Below are positions 1-12,500 of a stretch of 37,503 nucleotides of DNA, piece by piece (the stretch's first letter is position 1; each line of letters starts with the position of its first letter). The stretch is from Burkholderiales bacterium (GTDB lineage Bacteria; Pseudomonadota; Gammaproteobacteria; Burkholderiales; Burkholderiaceae_C): assembly GCA_028871575.1 (NCBI GenBank), contig JAGWMW010000008.1, positions 1-37,503 on the forward strand, given 5' to 3'. The notes beneath the pieces were generated by a model. That model had not been told where the DNA came from. It saw only the letters and a list, made by a program, of their open reading frames with translations, and did no database searches. The position numbers and the translations under genes were made by a program.

Positions 1-1738
<1,738 letters not shown>

Positions 1739-2069
1739 GCGGTTCCTTGGAAAGCAGGGGATTCGACGGCGCGGTCAGGCCGGGCCCGCGTCGAAGCAAA
1801 CTTTGGCGCCGCTCGCCCGGCCACGAATGGCAATTGCACCTCGATGGCGTGAACGGGGCGGGCTGGACGGCGTGGCTTCATCGGTGTGGCAGCCCTTGCA
1901 CGGAACCGGTGGCCGATGACTCCCCATCCACAGGTCGACATGGGGGCCGACCAAGGGCCGGCAAGGGGCCCGCAAGGAGCCGGGGTCTCGAAGCGGCCAC
2001 CGTCTGCACTTTCGACCCTGTCGGCCCCTATCGAGGCGACCGCCTGGGGCCCGCTGCGGCAAACGCTGG

Positions 2070-2075
2070 ATTATA
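2070..2075 (-). promoter_or_regulatory. Putative -10 element (TATAAT on minus strand) for rpoD
   Basis: Plus strand ATTATA gives minus strand GGTATAATCC, just downstream of the dnaG stop; no convincing -35 seen. Confidence 0.5.
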
Positions 2076-2106
2076 CCGCCGCGGCCGATCGAGACGGGCC
2101 CCGGCC

Positions 2107-3942
2107 TCAGCCCGCCGGGCTCGTGCGCGAGGCCTTGATCGCCGCGATCTGGTCCATCAGCGCCCGGTAGCGCACCAGGTCCTCGGCCGAGGGCTGCGAC
2201 GCCGTGATGGCGTCGGCCTCCTGCTTCAGCAGCGCCTGCCAGAGCACCGCGACGATGCTCTGCAGCGCCTCGAACCGGTGGGCCTCGTCGCCCAGGCCGG
2301 CCCGCACCCAGGCGCGGGCCGTCGCGACCCAGGGCTGCTCGTGCATCGCCTCGTCCAGCCCGGCCCAGGTCTGGGCGCCATGCTCCACCAGCTGCTGCTC
2401 GAGCCATTGCACGACCTCGCCGTGCGTGCCGCCCAGACCGTGCAGCAGCTGCTGGTCGTCGGCGGGCAGGCGTTCCCACCAATCGGAATGCTGCAGCAGC
2501 AGGCGCAGGGCGACGTCGGCGGGCCCGGAGGGCGGCATCCGCATCGCGCCGCGCCGCAGCAGCTGCAGCGGGCCCTGCTTCGGTGCTGGCGGGCGGGCCT
2601 GCAGGCCCCAGAGTTCCGAGAGCGCGCCGGGCTCCAGGGCGCCGGCCCGCGCCAGCTCGGGCAGCAGCTGGCGCTTCAGGGCCCCGTCGGGCAGCGCCGT
2701 CCACAGCGGCCTGGCCTGGGCCAGCAGCCGCGCCCGGCCTTCGGCCGTGCCCAGGTCGGCGTCGGCCGCCGCCTGCTCGACGAGCTGGCGCGACAGCGGC
2801 ACGGCCTGGGCCAGGGCCTGCCCGAAGGCGTCGGGCCCGAGCTCGCGCACGTAGCTGTCGGGGTCGTGCTCGGGCGGCAGGAAGAGGAAGCGCACCGTGC
2901 GCAGGTCGCTAGCGTGCGGCAGCGCCGCCTCCAGCGCGCGGGCCGCGGCGCGCCGCCCGGCCGCGTCGCCGTCGAAGGCGAAGACCACGCTGTCGGTGAA
3001 GCGAAACAGCTTCTGCACGTGATCGGCGGTGCAGGCGGTGCCCAGGGTCGCGACCGCGTTGCCCCAGCCCGCCTGCGCCAGCGCCACCACGTCCATGTAG
3101 CCTTCGACGACCAGGGCACAGCCCTTGTCGCGCAAGGCCTGGCGCGCCTCGAACAGCCCGTAGAGCTCGCGGCCCTTGCTGAACAGCGGCGTCTCGGGCG
3201 AGTTGATGTACTTGGGCTTGCTGTCGTCGAGCACGCGGCCGCCGAAGCCGATGACCTGGCCGTCGACGCCGCGGATCGGGAACATCACGCGGTCGCGGAA
3301 CCAGTCGTAGCGGCCGCGGTCGGCCGGCTCGGCCGGGGCGTCGGCGCCGGCCTCGCCCCCGCCCTCACCCTCGCGCTGGCGCTGGCGCACCAGGCCGGCC
3401 TCCTCGAGCAGCGGGTCGTCGTAGCGCGGGAAGACGCCGGCCAGGCTGCGCCATCCGGGCGGCGCGTAGCCCAGGCCGTAGCGCGCCGCCACGGCGCCGT
3501 CGAGGCCGCGGCGCTTGAGGTAGTCGATGGCCCGCGGCTGGGCGCGCAGCTGGGCGCGGTAGTAGGCGGCGGCCTGGCCGAGCAGCTCGCCCAGCGAGAG
3601 CCGGCGCTGGCGCAAGGTGTCGCGGCGCTGCTTCTCCTCGGGGCTGGCCTGCTCCTCGGGCACGGCCAGGCCCACGCCCTGCGCGAGTTCGCGCACGGCC
3701 TCGACGAAGCTCAGGCCCAGGTGTTCGGTGAGGAAGCGGATCGCGTCGCCGCTGGCGCCGCAGCCGAAGCAGTAATAGAACTGCTTGCCCGGCGCGACCG
3801 AGAAGCTGGGCGACTTCTCGGTGTGAAACGGGCACAGGCCCATGAAGTTGGCGCCACCGCGCTTCAACTCGACATGGCGGCCCACCACGTCGACGATGTC
3901 GACGCGGGACAGCAGCTCCTGCACGAAACCGGCGGGGATCAC
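2107..3942 (-). CDS. dnaG: DNA primase DnaG
   Basis: 611 aa ORF; CHC2 zinc finger CPFHTEKSPSFSVAPGKQFYYCFGCGASGDAIRFL; TOPRIM region VVEGYMDVVALAQAGWGNAVATLGTACT and FDGDAAGRRAA. Confidence 0.97.
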   Translation of the reverse strand: MIPAGFVQELLSRVDIVDVVGRHVELKRGGANFMGLCPFHTEKSPSFSVAPGKQFYYCFGCGASGDAIRFLTEHLGLSFVEAVRELAQGVGLAVPEEQASPEEKQRRDTLRQRRLSLGELLGQAAAYYRAQLRAQPRAIDYLKRRGLDGAVAARYGLGYAPPGWRSLAGVFPRYDDPLLEEAGLVRQRQREGEGGGEAGADAPAEPADRGRYDWFRDRVMFPIRGVDGQVIGFGGRVLDDSKPKYINSPETPLFSKGRELYGLFEARQALRDKGCALVVEGYMDVVALAQAGWGNAVATLGTACTADHVQKLFRFTDSVVFAFDGDAAGRRAAARALEAALPHASDLRTVRFLFLPPEHDPDSYVRELGPDAFGQALAQAVPLSRQLVEQAAADADLGTAEGRARLLAQARPLWTALPDGALKRQLLPELARAGALEPGALSELWGLQARPPAPKQGPLQLLRRGAMRMPPSGPADVALRLLLQHSDWWERLPADDQQLLHGLGGTHGEVVQWLEQQLVEHGAQTWAGLDEAMHEQPWVATARAWVRAGLGDEAHRFEALQSIVAVLWQALLKQEADAITASQPSAEDLVRYRALMDQIAAIKASRTSPAG

Positions 3943-4030
3943 GCGCCGAGTCTAGTTCGGCCCTCCCGCACCCCCGGCCGGGACCCGCGCCGCCGGCCCG
4001 CATCGGGCAACGAGCCGACCTCAGGCAACG

Positions 4031-7000
4031 TCAGGCCGCGGAGGGCGCCGCCGGGGCCTGCCCCGCGGCCGGGGCCAGCGCGAACATGCCGCGGTACTCG
4101 CGCAGCCAGCCCGCGACCAGGTTCGAGGGCATGGGCGCGGCGATGCCCGTGCCCTGGCCGATCTCGCAGCCCAGCTCGAGCAGGGTGCGCGCCTGCGCGG
4201 GGCTTTCCACGCCTTCGGCGACGACGACGCAGCCGAAGGTGCGGGCCAGGCCGATGACGCCCTCGACGATGGCCCGGTCCTGCGCGTCGTCCAGCATGTG
4301 GTGCACGAACGAGCGGTCGATCTTGAGCACGTCCACCGGCAGCCGCTTCAGGTAGGCCAGGGTCGAGTAGCCGGTGCCGAAGTCATCGAGGGCGAACCGC
4401 ACGCCCAGGCTCTGGCAGCGCGCCACCAGGGCCGAGGTGGCCTCGATGTCGGCATGCGCCACGCCTTCGAGCATCTCCAGCTCGAGCCGGGTCGCCAGCG
4501 GCTCCTCGTGGCGCGCCAGCAGCTCGGCCAGGCGCTGCGCGAAGTCGGGCTCCTGCAGGTGCCGCGCCGAGATGTTGACGCTGACGGCGAAGTCCAGGCC
4601 GTCGCGCCGCCATTGCGACAGGTGCTCGAGCGCCTGCGACAGCACCCAGTCGCCGATGCGCGAGGACAGCCCGGTCTCCTCGATCAGCGGCAGGAACTGC
4701 AGCGGCGCGACGATGCCCTGCTCGGGGTGCTCCCAGCGCAGCAGGGCCTCGAAGCCGAGCACGCGGCCGCTCTTCATGTCGACCTTGGGCTGGTAGTACA
4801 GCACGAACTCCTGCTGGTCCAGCGCCTCCTGGATGCGGCCGATGGCCATCACGCGCTGCTCGTTGCGCCGGCGGTGCTCGGGGTCGAAGAACAGGTAGCC
4901 GTTGCGGCCCGCCTGCTTGGCGCCGTACATCGCGTGGTCGGCATGGCGCAGCAGGGCATCGGCGTCGCTGTGGTCCACCGGGTAGACGGTGGCGCCCATG
5001 CTCGCGGTGACCTGCACCGGCTCCTGCGCCGGGTCGATGACGTAGGGCTGCGAGAGCACGCGCAGCACGCGCTCCACCGCCAGCCGCGCCTCCTCCAGCG
5101 TGCCGGCGCGCAGCAGCAGCACGAACTCGTCGCCGCCCAGCCGAGCCGCCGAGTCGGCCCATTGCTCGCGGCTGCGCAGCGCGCTGCGCAGCCGGCCGGC
5201 GAGTTCGGCCAGCAGCCGGTCGCCGGCCTCGTGGCCGTGGCGGTCGTTGATCGGCTTGAACTTGTCCAGGTCGAGGTAGCAGACCACCAGCAGGTAGCCG
5301 TCGCGGTCGGCGGCGCGCAGCGCGTCGTCCAGCAGCTGCGACAGGTGGGCCCGGTTGGGCAGCCGCGTGAGCTCGTCGAAGCGGGCCTGGCGCTCGAGCA
5401 GCTCGCGCTGGGCCTGCTGCTCGGTGATGTCGGAGATGACCAGCACGTGGTAGCGCAGCGCCGACTCGCCGTTGGGCCCCGGCCCGCGCACGGTGGAGAT
5501 CGTGGCCGCCAGCGTGCACAGCTCGCCGTTGCGGCGGCGCTCGAGCAGCTCGCCGCGCCAGCGCCCCTGGTCGCGCAGGCTCGCCCACATGGCCGCGCGC
5601 TGCTGGCGGGCCACCGGATCGGCGGGACTGGGCCGCAGCAGCGAAGGCACGGTGCCGATCAGCTCCTCGCGCGGCACGCCCAGGATCTGGGTGTAGGCCG
5701 GGTTCAGGTCGAGCGCGCGCAGGTCGGCGTCGGTGATCAGCAGGCCCTCGTGCAGATGCTGGAACAGGCTGCTCGACATCCGCTGGCGCTCCTGCGCCTC
5801 GTGCCGGTCCTGCACGTCGGCCAGGGTGGCCAGCAGGCGCAGCGGCTGCCCCGCGGGGTCGCGCTCGATGACCATCAGCGTCGTCTCGGCCCAGCGCCAG
5901 CCGCCGCTGCGCGCCAGTCGCAGCTCGAGCTGGCGGCGCCCGTCGTCGCCCGCCTCCAGCGCCGCCATCGCCTGGCGCAGCAGCGGCTCTTCGTCGGGGT
6001 GCACGCCGGTCAGCCAGTCGGCCGGGCGCCAGGTCCGCGCCTCGTGGCCGGTGAGCGCGCACCAGGCTGCCGAGGCGAAGCTCTCGTCGCGCCGCAGGTG
6101 CCAGTCGGCCACGCCCAGGCGCGAGCCGTCCAGCGCCCATTCCCAGCGCTGCGAGCGGGCCAGCCAGAGCCCGCGCGCCGCGTGTGCCAGCAGCATCGAG
6201 GCCAGCGCGGCAGCCAGGCTGGCCAGCAGCAGCCCATCGGCGGCAGCGCGCCCGCCCCAGACCGGCGGGCCGCTGCCGGCCTGGGCCGCGCCCAGGAGGC
6301 CGGCGGCCAGCAGGCCAGCAGCGGCGATGGCCAGCTGGCCGCGGGCCGCCAGCGCCACGACCAGCACGGGCGGCAGAAACAGCAACACCGCGGCCGTGGG
6401 CACCTGGGTCCTCGGCGCCAGCGCCATGACCACGAGCATCGCCAGCATGGCCGCGAGGGCCGCGGCCGGTGCGCGCCAGGCGCCTTCGCGCCAGGGCATC
6501 GGCAGCAGGCCGCGGTGCAGTGCCAGCACGGCCGTGGCGGTGCCGAGCATGGCCAGACCGCCCACGACCCAGCCGGCCCACAGCGAGGTGCCGAATCCCT
6601 GGCCCAGCGCTGCCTGGTCCCAGGCGGCCGAGGCCACGGCCATCGGCAGCGCGGCGACCAGCAGCACCGCAGCCGCCAGCGCCGCCACGTCGCCGCCACG
6701 CTCGAGCCGGCGGTCGAAGTGCAGTGCGCGCAGTGCCGCCTCGGCCAGCAGGGCGGCGGTGCCGGCCACGGCGGCGGCCAGCAGGGCCTGCCCGGTCGTC
6801 ACGCCCAGGCTGAGCAAGGCCAGCAGCAGCCCCAGCGGCGCCGCGGCACGGGCCGCGCGCCCCCAGCGCTGGCCGGCCGCCAGGGCGAGCCCGGCCGGCA
6901 GCGCCAGCACGAGCCAGGGCGCGCAGCCCGGATTCACGGCGCCCGCATCGGCCAGCGCCATCGCCGCCAGCGCCACGCCGGCGGCACGCAGCGCGGTCGG

Positions 7001-7042
7001 GGCCGTGGAGCCCCAGGCCGACACCCGGTCGCGCAGCGTCAC
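4031..7042 (-). CDS. Membrane PAS-GGDEF-EAL protein (cyclic di-GMP cyclase/phosphodiesterase)
   Basis: 1003 aa; hydrophobic N-terminus with many TM segments, PAS-like middle, ARLGGDEFVLLL, FEALLRWEHPEQGIVAPLQFLPLIEETGL and DDFGTGYSTLAYLKRLPVDVLKIDRSFV. Confidence 0.93.
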   Translation of the reverse strand: MTLRDRVSAWGSTAPTALRAAGVALAAMALADAGAVNPGCAPWLVLALPAGLALAAGQRWGRAARAAAPLGLLLALLSLGVTTGQALLAAAVAGTAALLAEAALRALHFDRRLERGGDVAALAAAVLLVAALPMAVASAAWDQAALGQGFGTSLWAGWVVGGLAMLGTATAVLALHRGLLPMPWREGAWRAPAAALAAMLAMLVVMALAPRTQVPTAAVLLFLPPVLVVALAARGQLAIAAAGLLAAGLLGAAQAGSGPPVWGGRAAADGLLLASLAAALASMLLAHAARGLWLARSQRWEWALDGSRLGVADWHLRRDESFASAAWCALTGHEARTWRPADWLTGVHPDEEPLLRQAMAALEAGDDGRRQLELRLARSGGWRWAETTLMVIERDPAGQPLRLLATLADVQDRHEAQERQRMSSSLFQHLHEGLLITDADLRALDLNPAYTQILGVPREELIGTVPSLLRPSPADPVARQQRAAMWASLRDQGRWRGELLERRRNGELCTLAATISTVRGPGPNGESALRYHVLVISDITEQQAQRELLERQARFDELTRLPNRAHLSQLLDDALRAADRDGYLLVVCYLDLDKFKPINDRHGHEAGDRLLAELAGRLRSALRSREQWADSAARLGGDEFVLLLRAGTLEEARLAVERVLRVLSQPYVIDPAQEPVQVTASMGATVYPVDHSDADALLRHADHAMYGAKQAGRNGYLFFDPEHRRRNEQRVMAIGRIQEALDQQEFVLYYQPKVDMKSGRVLGFEALLRWEHPEQGIVAPLQFLPLIEETGLSSRIGDWVLSQALEHLSQWRRDGLDFAVSVNISARHLQEPDFAQRLAELLARHEEPLATRLELEMLEGVAHADIEATSALVARCQSLGVRFALDDFGTGYSTLAYLKRLPVDVLKIDRSFVHHMLDDAQDRAIVEGVIGLARTFGCVVVAEGVESPAQARTLLELGCEIGQGTGIAAPMPSNLVAGWLREYRGMFALAPAAGQAPAAPSAA

Positions 7043-7055
7043 CGGGCGAAAGCCG

Positions 7056-7370
7056 TCAGAGCGCGAAATCGGCGAGCTGGCGCCCTGCGGCCAGCTCGGC
7101 GCTGAGCCACTTGGGCTTGAGCCCGCGGCCCGACCAGGTGTTGCCGGTGGCCGGGTCGCGGTACTTGGCCGCCACCTTGGCCTTGACGGCCCGGGGTGGC
7201 GCGGAGGCGCGCGGCGCCTGGCCGATGTCCGCCAGCGTGAGGCCGTACTCGGACATCAGCGACTTCACCTGCGCGATGGCCTCGCTGCGCTGCTCACGCT
7301 GCATCTCGGCGATCTGCTGTTCGAGGGCCGCCTTCTGCGCGATCAGGTCGGTCAGCGCATTCTTCACCAT
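7056..7370 (-). CDS. H-NS family histone-like nucleoid-structuring protein
   Basis: 104 aa from internal ATG (MVKNALTDLIAQKAALEQQIAEMQ...); C-terminal DNA-binding motif KYRDPATGNTWSGRGLKPKWLSAELAAGRQLADFAL. Confidence 0.93.
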   Translation of the reverse strand: MVKNALTDLIAQKAALEQQIAEMQREQRSEAIAQVKSLMSEYGLTLADIGQAPRASAPPRAVKAKVAAKYRDPATGNTWSGRGLKPKWLSAELAAGRQLADFAL

Positions 7371-7455
7371 GGGGATTTTCTCCGGGGATTGCAATCGACG
7401 GCCAATATACCCGCGCCAATCCCGGGCCGAAACCGGACCGACCCGGATCGATACC

Positions 7456-7728
7456 TCAGGACGCGGGCGGCACATACCCCATCGGCTTGTCGGCGTCGCC
7501 GCCGAACAGAAACTGCTCCATCTGCCGCGCCAGATATTGGCGCGCCCGCGCATCGGCGAGGTTGAGGCGATTTTCGTTCACGAGCATGGTCTGGTGCTTC
7601 TTCCAGAGCTCGAACGCCTCCTTGCTGACATGGTCGTAGATGCGCCTGCCCAGCTCGCCCGGGTAGGGTGCGAAACCCAGGCCCTCGGCTTCCTTCTTCA
7701 GATACACACACTGCACCATGCGGGCCAT
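7456..7728 (-). CDS. yggX: Fe(II)-trafficking / oxidative damage protection protein YggX
   Basis: 90 aa [75 protein letters not shown], typical YggX. Confidence 0.95.
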   Translation of the reverse strand: MARMVQCVYLKKEAEGLGFAPYPGELGRRIYDHVSKEAFELWKKHQTMLVNENRLNLADARARQYLARQMEQFLFGGDADKPMGYVPPAS

Positions 7729-7742
7729 CGTCGACTCCTCGT

Positions 7743-9083
7743 TCAGCCTAGTTTCTTGACCAGCACCTGCGAGCGCCGGTCCCAGTTGTATTTGCGCTTG
7801 CGCGCCTCGGGCAGCCAGTCGGGGTCGACCTGGGTGAAGCCGCGCTTGATGAACCAGTGCATCGTGCGCGTGGTCAGCACGAACAGGCTGTCCAGCCCCT
7901 CGGCGCGGGCGCGGTGCTCGATGCGCTTGAGCAGCCGCTCGCCGTCGCCCTGGCCCTGCGACAGTGGCGACACCGTGAGCGCCGCCATCTCGGCCGTGCG
8001 CGCCTCGGGGTAGGGGTAGAGCGCGGCGCAGCCGAAGATGATGCCGTCGTGCTCGACCACGCTGTAGTTGCCGATGTCGCGCTCGATCTCGGTGCGCTCG
8101 CGCCGCACCAGCGTGCCGTCGCGCTCGAAGGGCTCGATCAGCTGCAGCACGCCGCCCACGTCGTCGGGTGTCGCCTCGCGCAGGCTTTCCAGCTTCTCGT
8201 CGACCACCATCGTGCCCACGCCGTCGTGGGTGAACACCTCGAGCAGCAGCGCGCCGTCGGTGGCGAAGGGCAGGATGTGCGAGCGCTCGACCCCGCCCTC
8301 GCAGGCGCGCACGCAGTGCTGCAGGTCGAAGGCGGTGTCGGTGGGCTGGGTGGGGGCGGGCAGGGCGGCGAGCAGCCGCCTCGCATCGGCCAGCGCGAGC
8401 TCGGTGTCGATGGCGCTGTCGGCATCGGCCGGGCGTTCGCGGATGCCGGGCATCTCGGTCAGGAACACCAGCTTGTCGGCCTGCAGCGCGATGGCCGTGG
8501 CGGTGGCCACGTCTTCCATCGTCAGGTTGAAGGCCTCGCCCGTGGGCGAGAAGCCGAAGGGCGACAGCAGCACCAGCGCACCCGACTCGATGGCGCGCCG
8601 GATCGCCGCCTGGTCGACCCGCCGCACCAGCCCGCTGTGCACGAAGTCGATGCCCTCGACGATGCCCACCGGGCGCGCGGTGAGGAAGTTGCCCGAGACC
8701 ACGCGCACGGTCGCGTTGGCCATCGGCGTGTTGGGCAGGCCCTGCGAGAATGCGGCCTCGATCTCGAAGCGCAACTGGCCCGCGGCCTCCTGCGCCGCGT
8801 CCAGCGCCACCGAATCGGTGATGCGGATGCCGCGCGCGTAGCGCGAGACATGGCCCTTGGCCGCGAGCTGCTCGGTGACCTGGGGCCGGAAGCCGTGCAC
8901 CATCACCAGCTTGATGCCCATGGCGTGCAGGATCGACAGGTCCTGCACGAAGGCATTGAGCTTGCCCGCGGCGATGGCCTCGCCGGCCAGCGCGACCACG
9001 AAGGTCTTGCCGCGGTAGGCGTGGATGTAGGGTGCCACGGCACGAAACCAGGGCACGAAGGTGTGCGGGAAAACGAGGCTCAT
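7743..9083 (-). CDS. argA: Amino-acid N-acetyltransferase (N-acetylglutamate synthase)
   Basis: 446 aa; N-terminal amino-acid kinase fold ([35 protein letters not shown]) plus C-terminal GNAT domain ([17 protein letters not shown]). Confidence 0.95.
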   Translation of the reverse strand: MSLVFPHTFVPWFRAVAPYIHAYRGKTFVVALAGEAIAAGKLNAFVQDLSILHAMGIKLVMVHGFRPQVTEQLAAKGHVSRYARGIRITDSVALDAAQEAAGQLRFEIEAAFSQGLPNTPMANATVRVVSGNFLTARPVGIVEGIDFVHSGLVRRVDQAAIRRAIESGALVLLSPFGFSPTGEAFNLTMEDVATATAIALQADKLVFLTEMPGIRERPADADSAIDTELALADARRLLAALPAPTQPTDTAFDLQHCVRACEGGVERSHILPFATDGALLLEVFTHDGVGTMVVDEKLESLREATPDDVGGVLQLIEPFERDGTLVRRERTEIERDIGNYSVVEHDGIIFGCAALYPYPEARTAEMAALTVSPLSQGQGDGERLLKRIEHRARAEGLDSLFVLTTRTMHWFIKRGFTQVDPDWLPEARKRKYNWDRRSQVLVKKLG

Positions 9084-9156
9084 GGCAGGGGATCGACGGC
9101 CGGCGGATTGTGCCGCAGCATGCCTGCCCGACCCACTGCACTGCGAGGTGTGAACG

Positions 9157-9540
9157 ATGGATGCCTACAAGACCCAGGGCGCATTCAGCTGGAACGAGCT
9201 CGTGACCACCGACCCCGCCGCGTCGGCCGCCTTCTACGGCGAGCTCCTCGGCTGGTCCGTCAAGGAAATGGGCCCCGAGATGGGCGGCTACCGCGTCGTC
9301 AGCGTGGGCGAGACGGCGGTGGGCGGCATCATGGCCGTGCCGCCGGATGCGCCGCCCGGCATGCCGCCGCACTGGGGCAGCTACGTCACCGTCGACGACG
9401 TGGACCGCACCCTGGCCCGCGGCGCTGCGCTCGGCGCCAAGACGCTGGTGCCGCCGATGGACGTGCCCGGCGTGGGCCGGATGGCGGTGCTGCAGGACCC
9501 GCAGGGCGCGGTCATCCACCTCATCACCTACGCGGGCTGA
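9157..9540 (+). CDS. VOC (glyoxalase/bleomycin resistance-like) family protein
   Basis: 127 aa; [29 protein letters not shown] and [15 protein letters not shown] typical of VOC superfamily. Confidence 0.9.
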   Translation: MDAYKTQGAFSWNELVTTDPAASAAFYGELLGWSVKEMGPEMGGYRVVSVGETAVGGIMAVPPDAPPGMPPHWGSYVTVDDVDRTLARGAALGAKTLVPPMDVPGVGRMAVLQDPQGAVIHLITYAG

Positions 9541-9543
9541 GGC

Positions 9544-9574
9544 CGCGGGGCGCGGAGATAATCCGCGCCCCGTG
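9544..9574 (+). other. Strong inverted repeat (13-bp stem incl. one G-U, 5-nt loop) overlapping the hrpA start codon
   Basis: CGCGGGGCGCGGA-gataa-TCCGCGCCCCGTG; the inner 11 bp are perfect; the 3' arm contains the GTG at 9572. Confidence 0.85.
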
Positions 9575-12500
9575 CAGACCCGCCCCCGCGCCGCGCCGGC
9601 GCACCCGATCCCCCGCATCACCTACCCCGAATCGCTGCCCGTCTCGGCCCGGCGAGAGGAGATCGCGCGCGCGGTTCGCGAGCACCCCGTCGTGATCGTC
9701 TGCGGCGAGACCGGCTCGGGCAAGACGACGCAGCTGCCGAAGATCCTGCTCGAACTCGGCCGCGGCCTGGGTGCCGGGGGCACCGGCCTCATCGGCCACA
9801 CCCAGCCGCGGCGCATCGCCGCCAGCAGCGTGGCCAAGCGCATCGCCGACGAGCTGGCCTCGCCGCTGGGCGAGGTGGTGGGCTACAAGGTGCGCTTCCA
9901 GGACCGGCTGCAGCCCGGCGCCAGCGTCAAGCTGATGACCGACGGCATCCTGCTGGCCGAGACGCAGGGCGACCCGCTGCTGCGCGCCTACGACACGATC
10001 GTCATCGACGAGGCGCACGAGCGCAGCCTGAACATCGATTTCCTGCTGGGGTACCTGAAGCAGCTGCTGCTGGGTCCGAAAAATCAGCGGCCCGACCTGA
10101 AGGTCATCGTGACCTCGGCGACGATCGACGCCGATCGATTCGCCCATCACTTCGCCAGTGCGCAGGGGCCGGCTCCGGTGATCATGGTCTCGGGCCGGCT
10201 GTTCCCGGTCGAGCAGCGCTGGCGTCCGTACGAGGAGAGCCGGGAGTTCGACCTCGACAACGCCATCGCCGAGGCGGTGGACGAGCTCTGGCGCGGCGGG
10301 CCGGGCGACATCCTCGTGTTCCTGCCCGGCGAGCGCGAGATCCGCGAGACCGCCGACCACCTGCGCAAGCACCTGGCCGGCACCCTGCGCGGCGGGCCGC
10401 TGCCGGAGATCCTGCCCCTGTACGCGCGCCTGTCGCAGGCCGAGCAGGACCGTGTCTTCAGCGCCGGCAACGGCCGCCGCATCGTGCTCGCGACCAACGT
10501 CGCCGAGACCTCGCTCACGGTGCCCGGCATCCGCTACGTCATCGACAGCGGGCTGGCGCGCGTCAAGCGCTACAGCTTTCGCAACAAGGTGGAACAGCTG
10601 CAGGTCGAGGCCATCAGCCAGGCCGCGGCGCAGCAGCGCGCCGGGCGCTGCGGCCGCGTGGCCGACGGGATCTGCATCCGCCTCTACGGCGAGGACGACT
10701 TCCAGGGCCGGCCGCGCTACACCGACCCCGAGATCCTGCGCAGCAGCCTGGCCGGCGTGATCCTGCGCATGAAGGGGCTGCACCTGGGCGACGTCGACGG
10801 CTTCCCCTTCGTCGAGCCGCCGCCGAAGAAGGCCATCGCCGACGGCTACGCGCTGCTGGCCGAGCTCGGTGCCGTCGATGAAGACAACGCGCTGACGCCG
10901 ATCGGCGCGGAGCTCTCGAAGCTGCCGCTGGACCCCCGGCTGGGCCGCATGATCCTGCAGGCGCGCCAGCACCAGGCCCTGGCCGAGGTGCTGATCATCG
11001 CTGCGGCGCTCAGCGGGCAGGACGTGCGCGACCGCCCGCAGGACAAGGCGCAGGCCGCCGACGAGCGGCACAAGCCCTTCGACGACGAGCGCTCGGAGTT
11101 CGTCGGCACGCTCAAGCTCTGGGACTGGATCGAGCAGGGCCGCGGCGTCCACGGCCACGCGCCGCATGGGGACGCCAGGCCCGACACCCACAAGCTGACC
11201 CACCGGCAGCAGGAGCAGCGCCTGCGCGATGCCTTCATCAGCCCGCGCCGGGTGCGCGAGTGGCGCGACATCCACTCGCAGCTGCACACCGTGGTCGCCG
11301 AGCAGGGCTGGCGCCTGAACGCGGCGCCGGCCACCTACGAGCAGATCCACCTCTCGCTGCTGGCCGGGCTGCTCGGCAACATCGGCTGCCGCCCCGAGGC
11401 CGGGCTGCCCCAGGCCGGCGCGTCCCCCCGGGGCGGCGGGGGCCGTGCCGGCCGCGAGGACGACGACGCGTACCTCGGTGCGCGCGGGATCAAGTTCTGG
11501 CGCCACCCCGGCGCGAACCTGAGCCGCAAGCCGGGGCGCTGGATCGTGGCGGCCGAGCTGGTCGAGACCACGCGCCTGTTCGGCCGCGGCATCGCGGCGA
11601 TCGAGCCGCAGTGGATCCCGCCGCTGGCCGGCCACCTGCTGAAGACGCAGCTGCTCGAGCCGCACTGGGAGAAGAAGGCGGCCGAGGTGATCGCGCTGGA
11701 GCGGGCCACGCTCTACGGCCTGGTGATCTACAACAACCGGCGCGTCAACTTCGGCCGCGTCGATCCGGCCGCGGCACGCGAGATCTTCATCCGCGAGGCG
11801 CTGGTGGCCGGCGAGTGGGAGACGCGGCTGCCCTTCCTGGCCCACAACCGCAGGCTCATTGCCCAGGTGCAGGAACTCGAGCACAAGGCCCGGCGCCAGG
11901 ACGTGCTGGTCGACGACGAGCTGATCCACGCCTTCTACGACCAGCAGCTGCCGCCCGACGTCTGCAGCGGCGCCAGCCTGGAGCGCTGGTACCGCGAGCA
12001 AGCCCGCCAGCGGCCGACGCTGCTGCAGCTCACGCGCGAGGAGCTGATGCGCCACGAGGCCGCCGGCATCACCACCGAGAGCTTCCCGCGCACGCTGCGC
12101 CTGGGCGGCATTGACTGCATGGCCGGCTACCTGCACGAACCGGGCAATGCGCGCGACGGCGTGACCGTCACCGTGCCGCTGTATGCGCTGAACCAGGTGC
12201 TCGAAGAACGCTGCGAATGGCTGGTGCCCGGCATGCTGCAGGCCAAGGTGCTGGCCCTGTGCAAGACCCTGCACCAGCGGCCGCGCTCGCGCCTGGTGCC
12301 GCTGCCCGAGTTCGCGGCCGAGTTCTGTGCCCTCGTGCCTTTCGGGCAGGGCAGCCTGATGGACGCCCTGCTGAAGGCCGTGCGCGAGCGCACCCAGCTC
12401 GCGGTGCAGCGCAACGACTTCAAGCCCGAGCAGCTCAGCCCGCACCTGTTCATGAACTTCCGCGTCGTCGACGAGCACGGCCGGCAGCTCGGCCTGGGGC

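Noticed and set aside
1874-1900. CKGCHTDEA, a cytochrome c-like CxxCH motif in minus ORF 1775-2704
   Set aside because: The ORF is mostly an alternative frame of dnaG, has no signal peptide, and the motif is short; probably chance.
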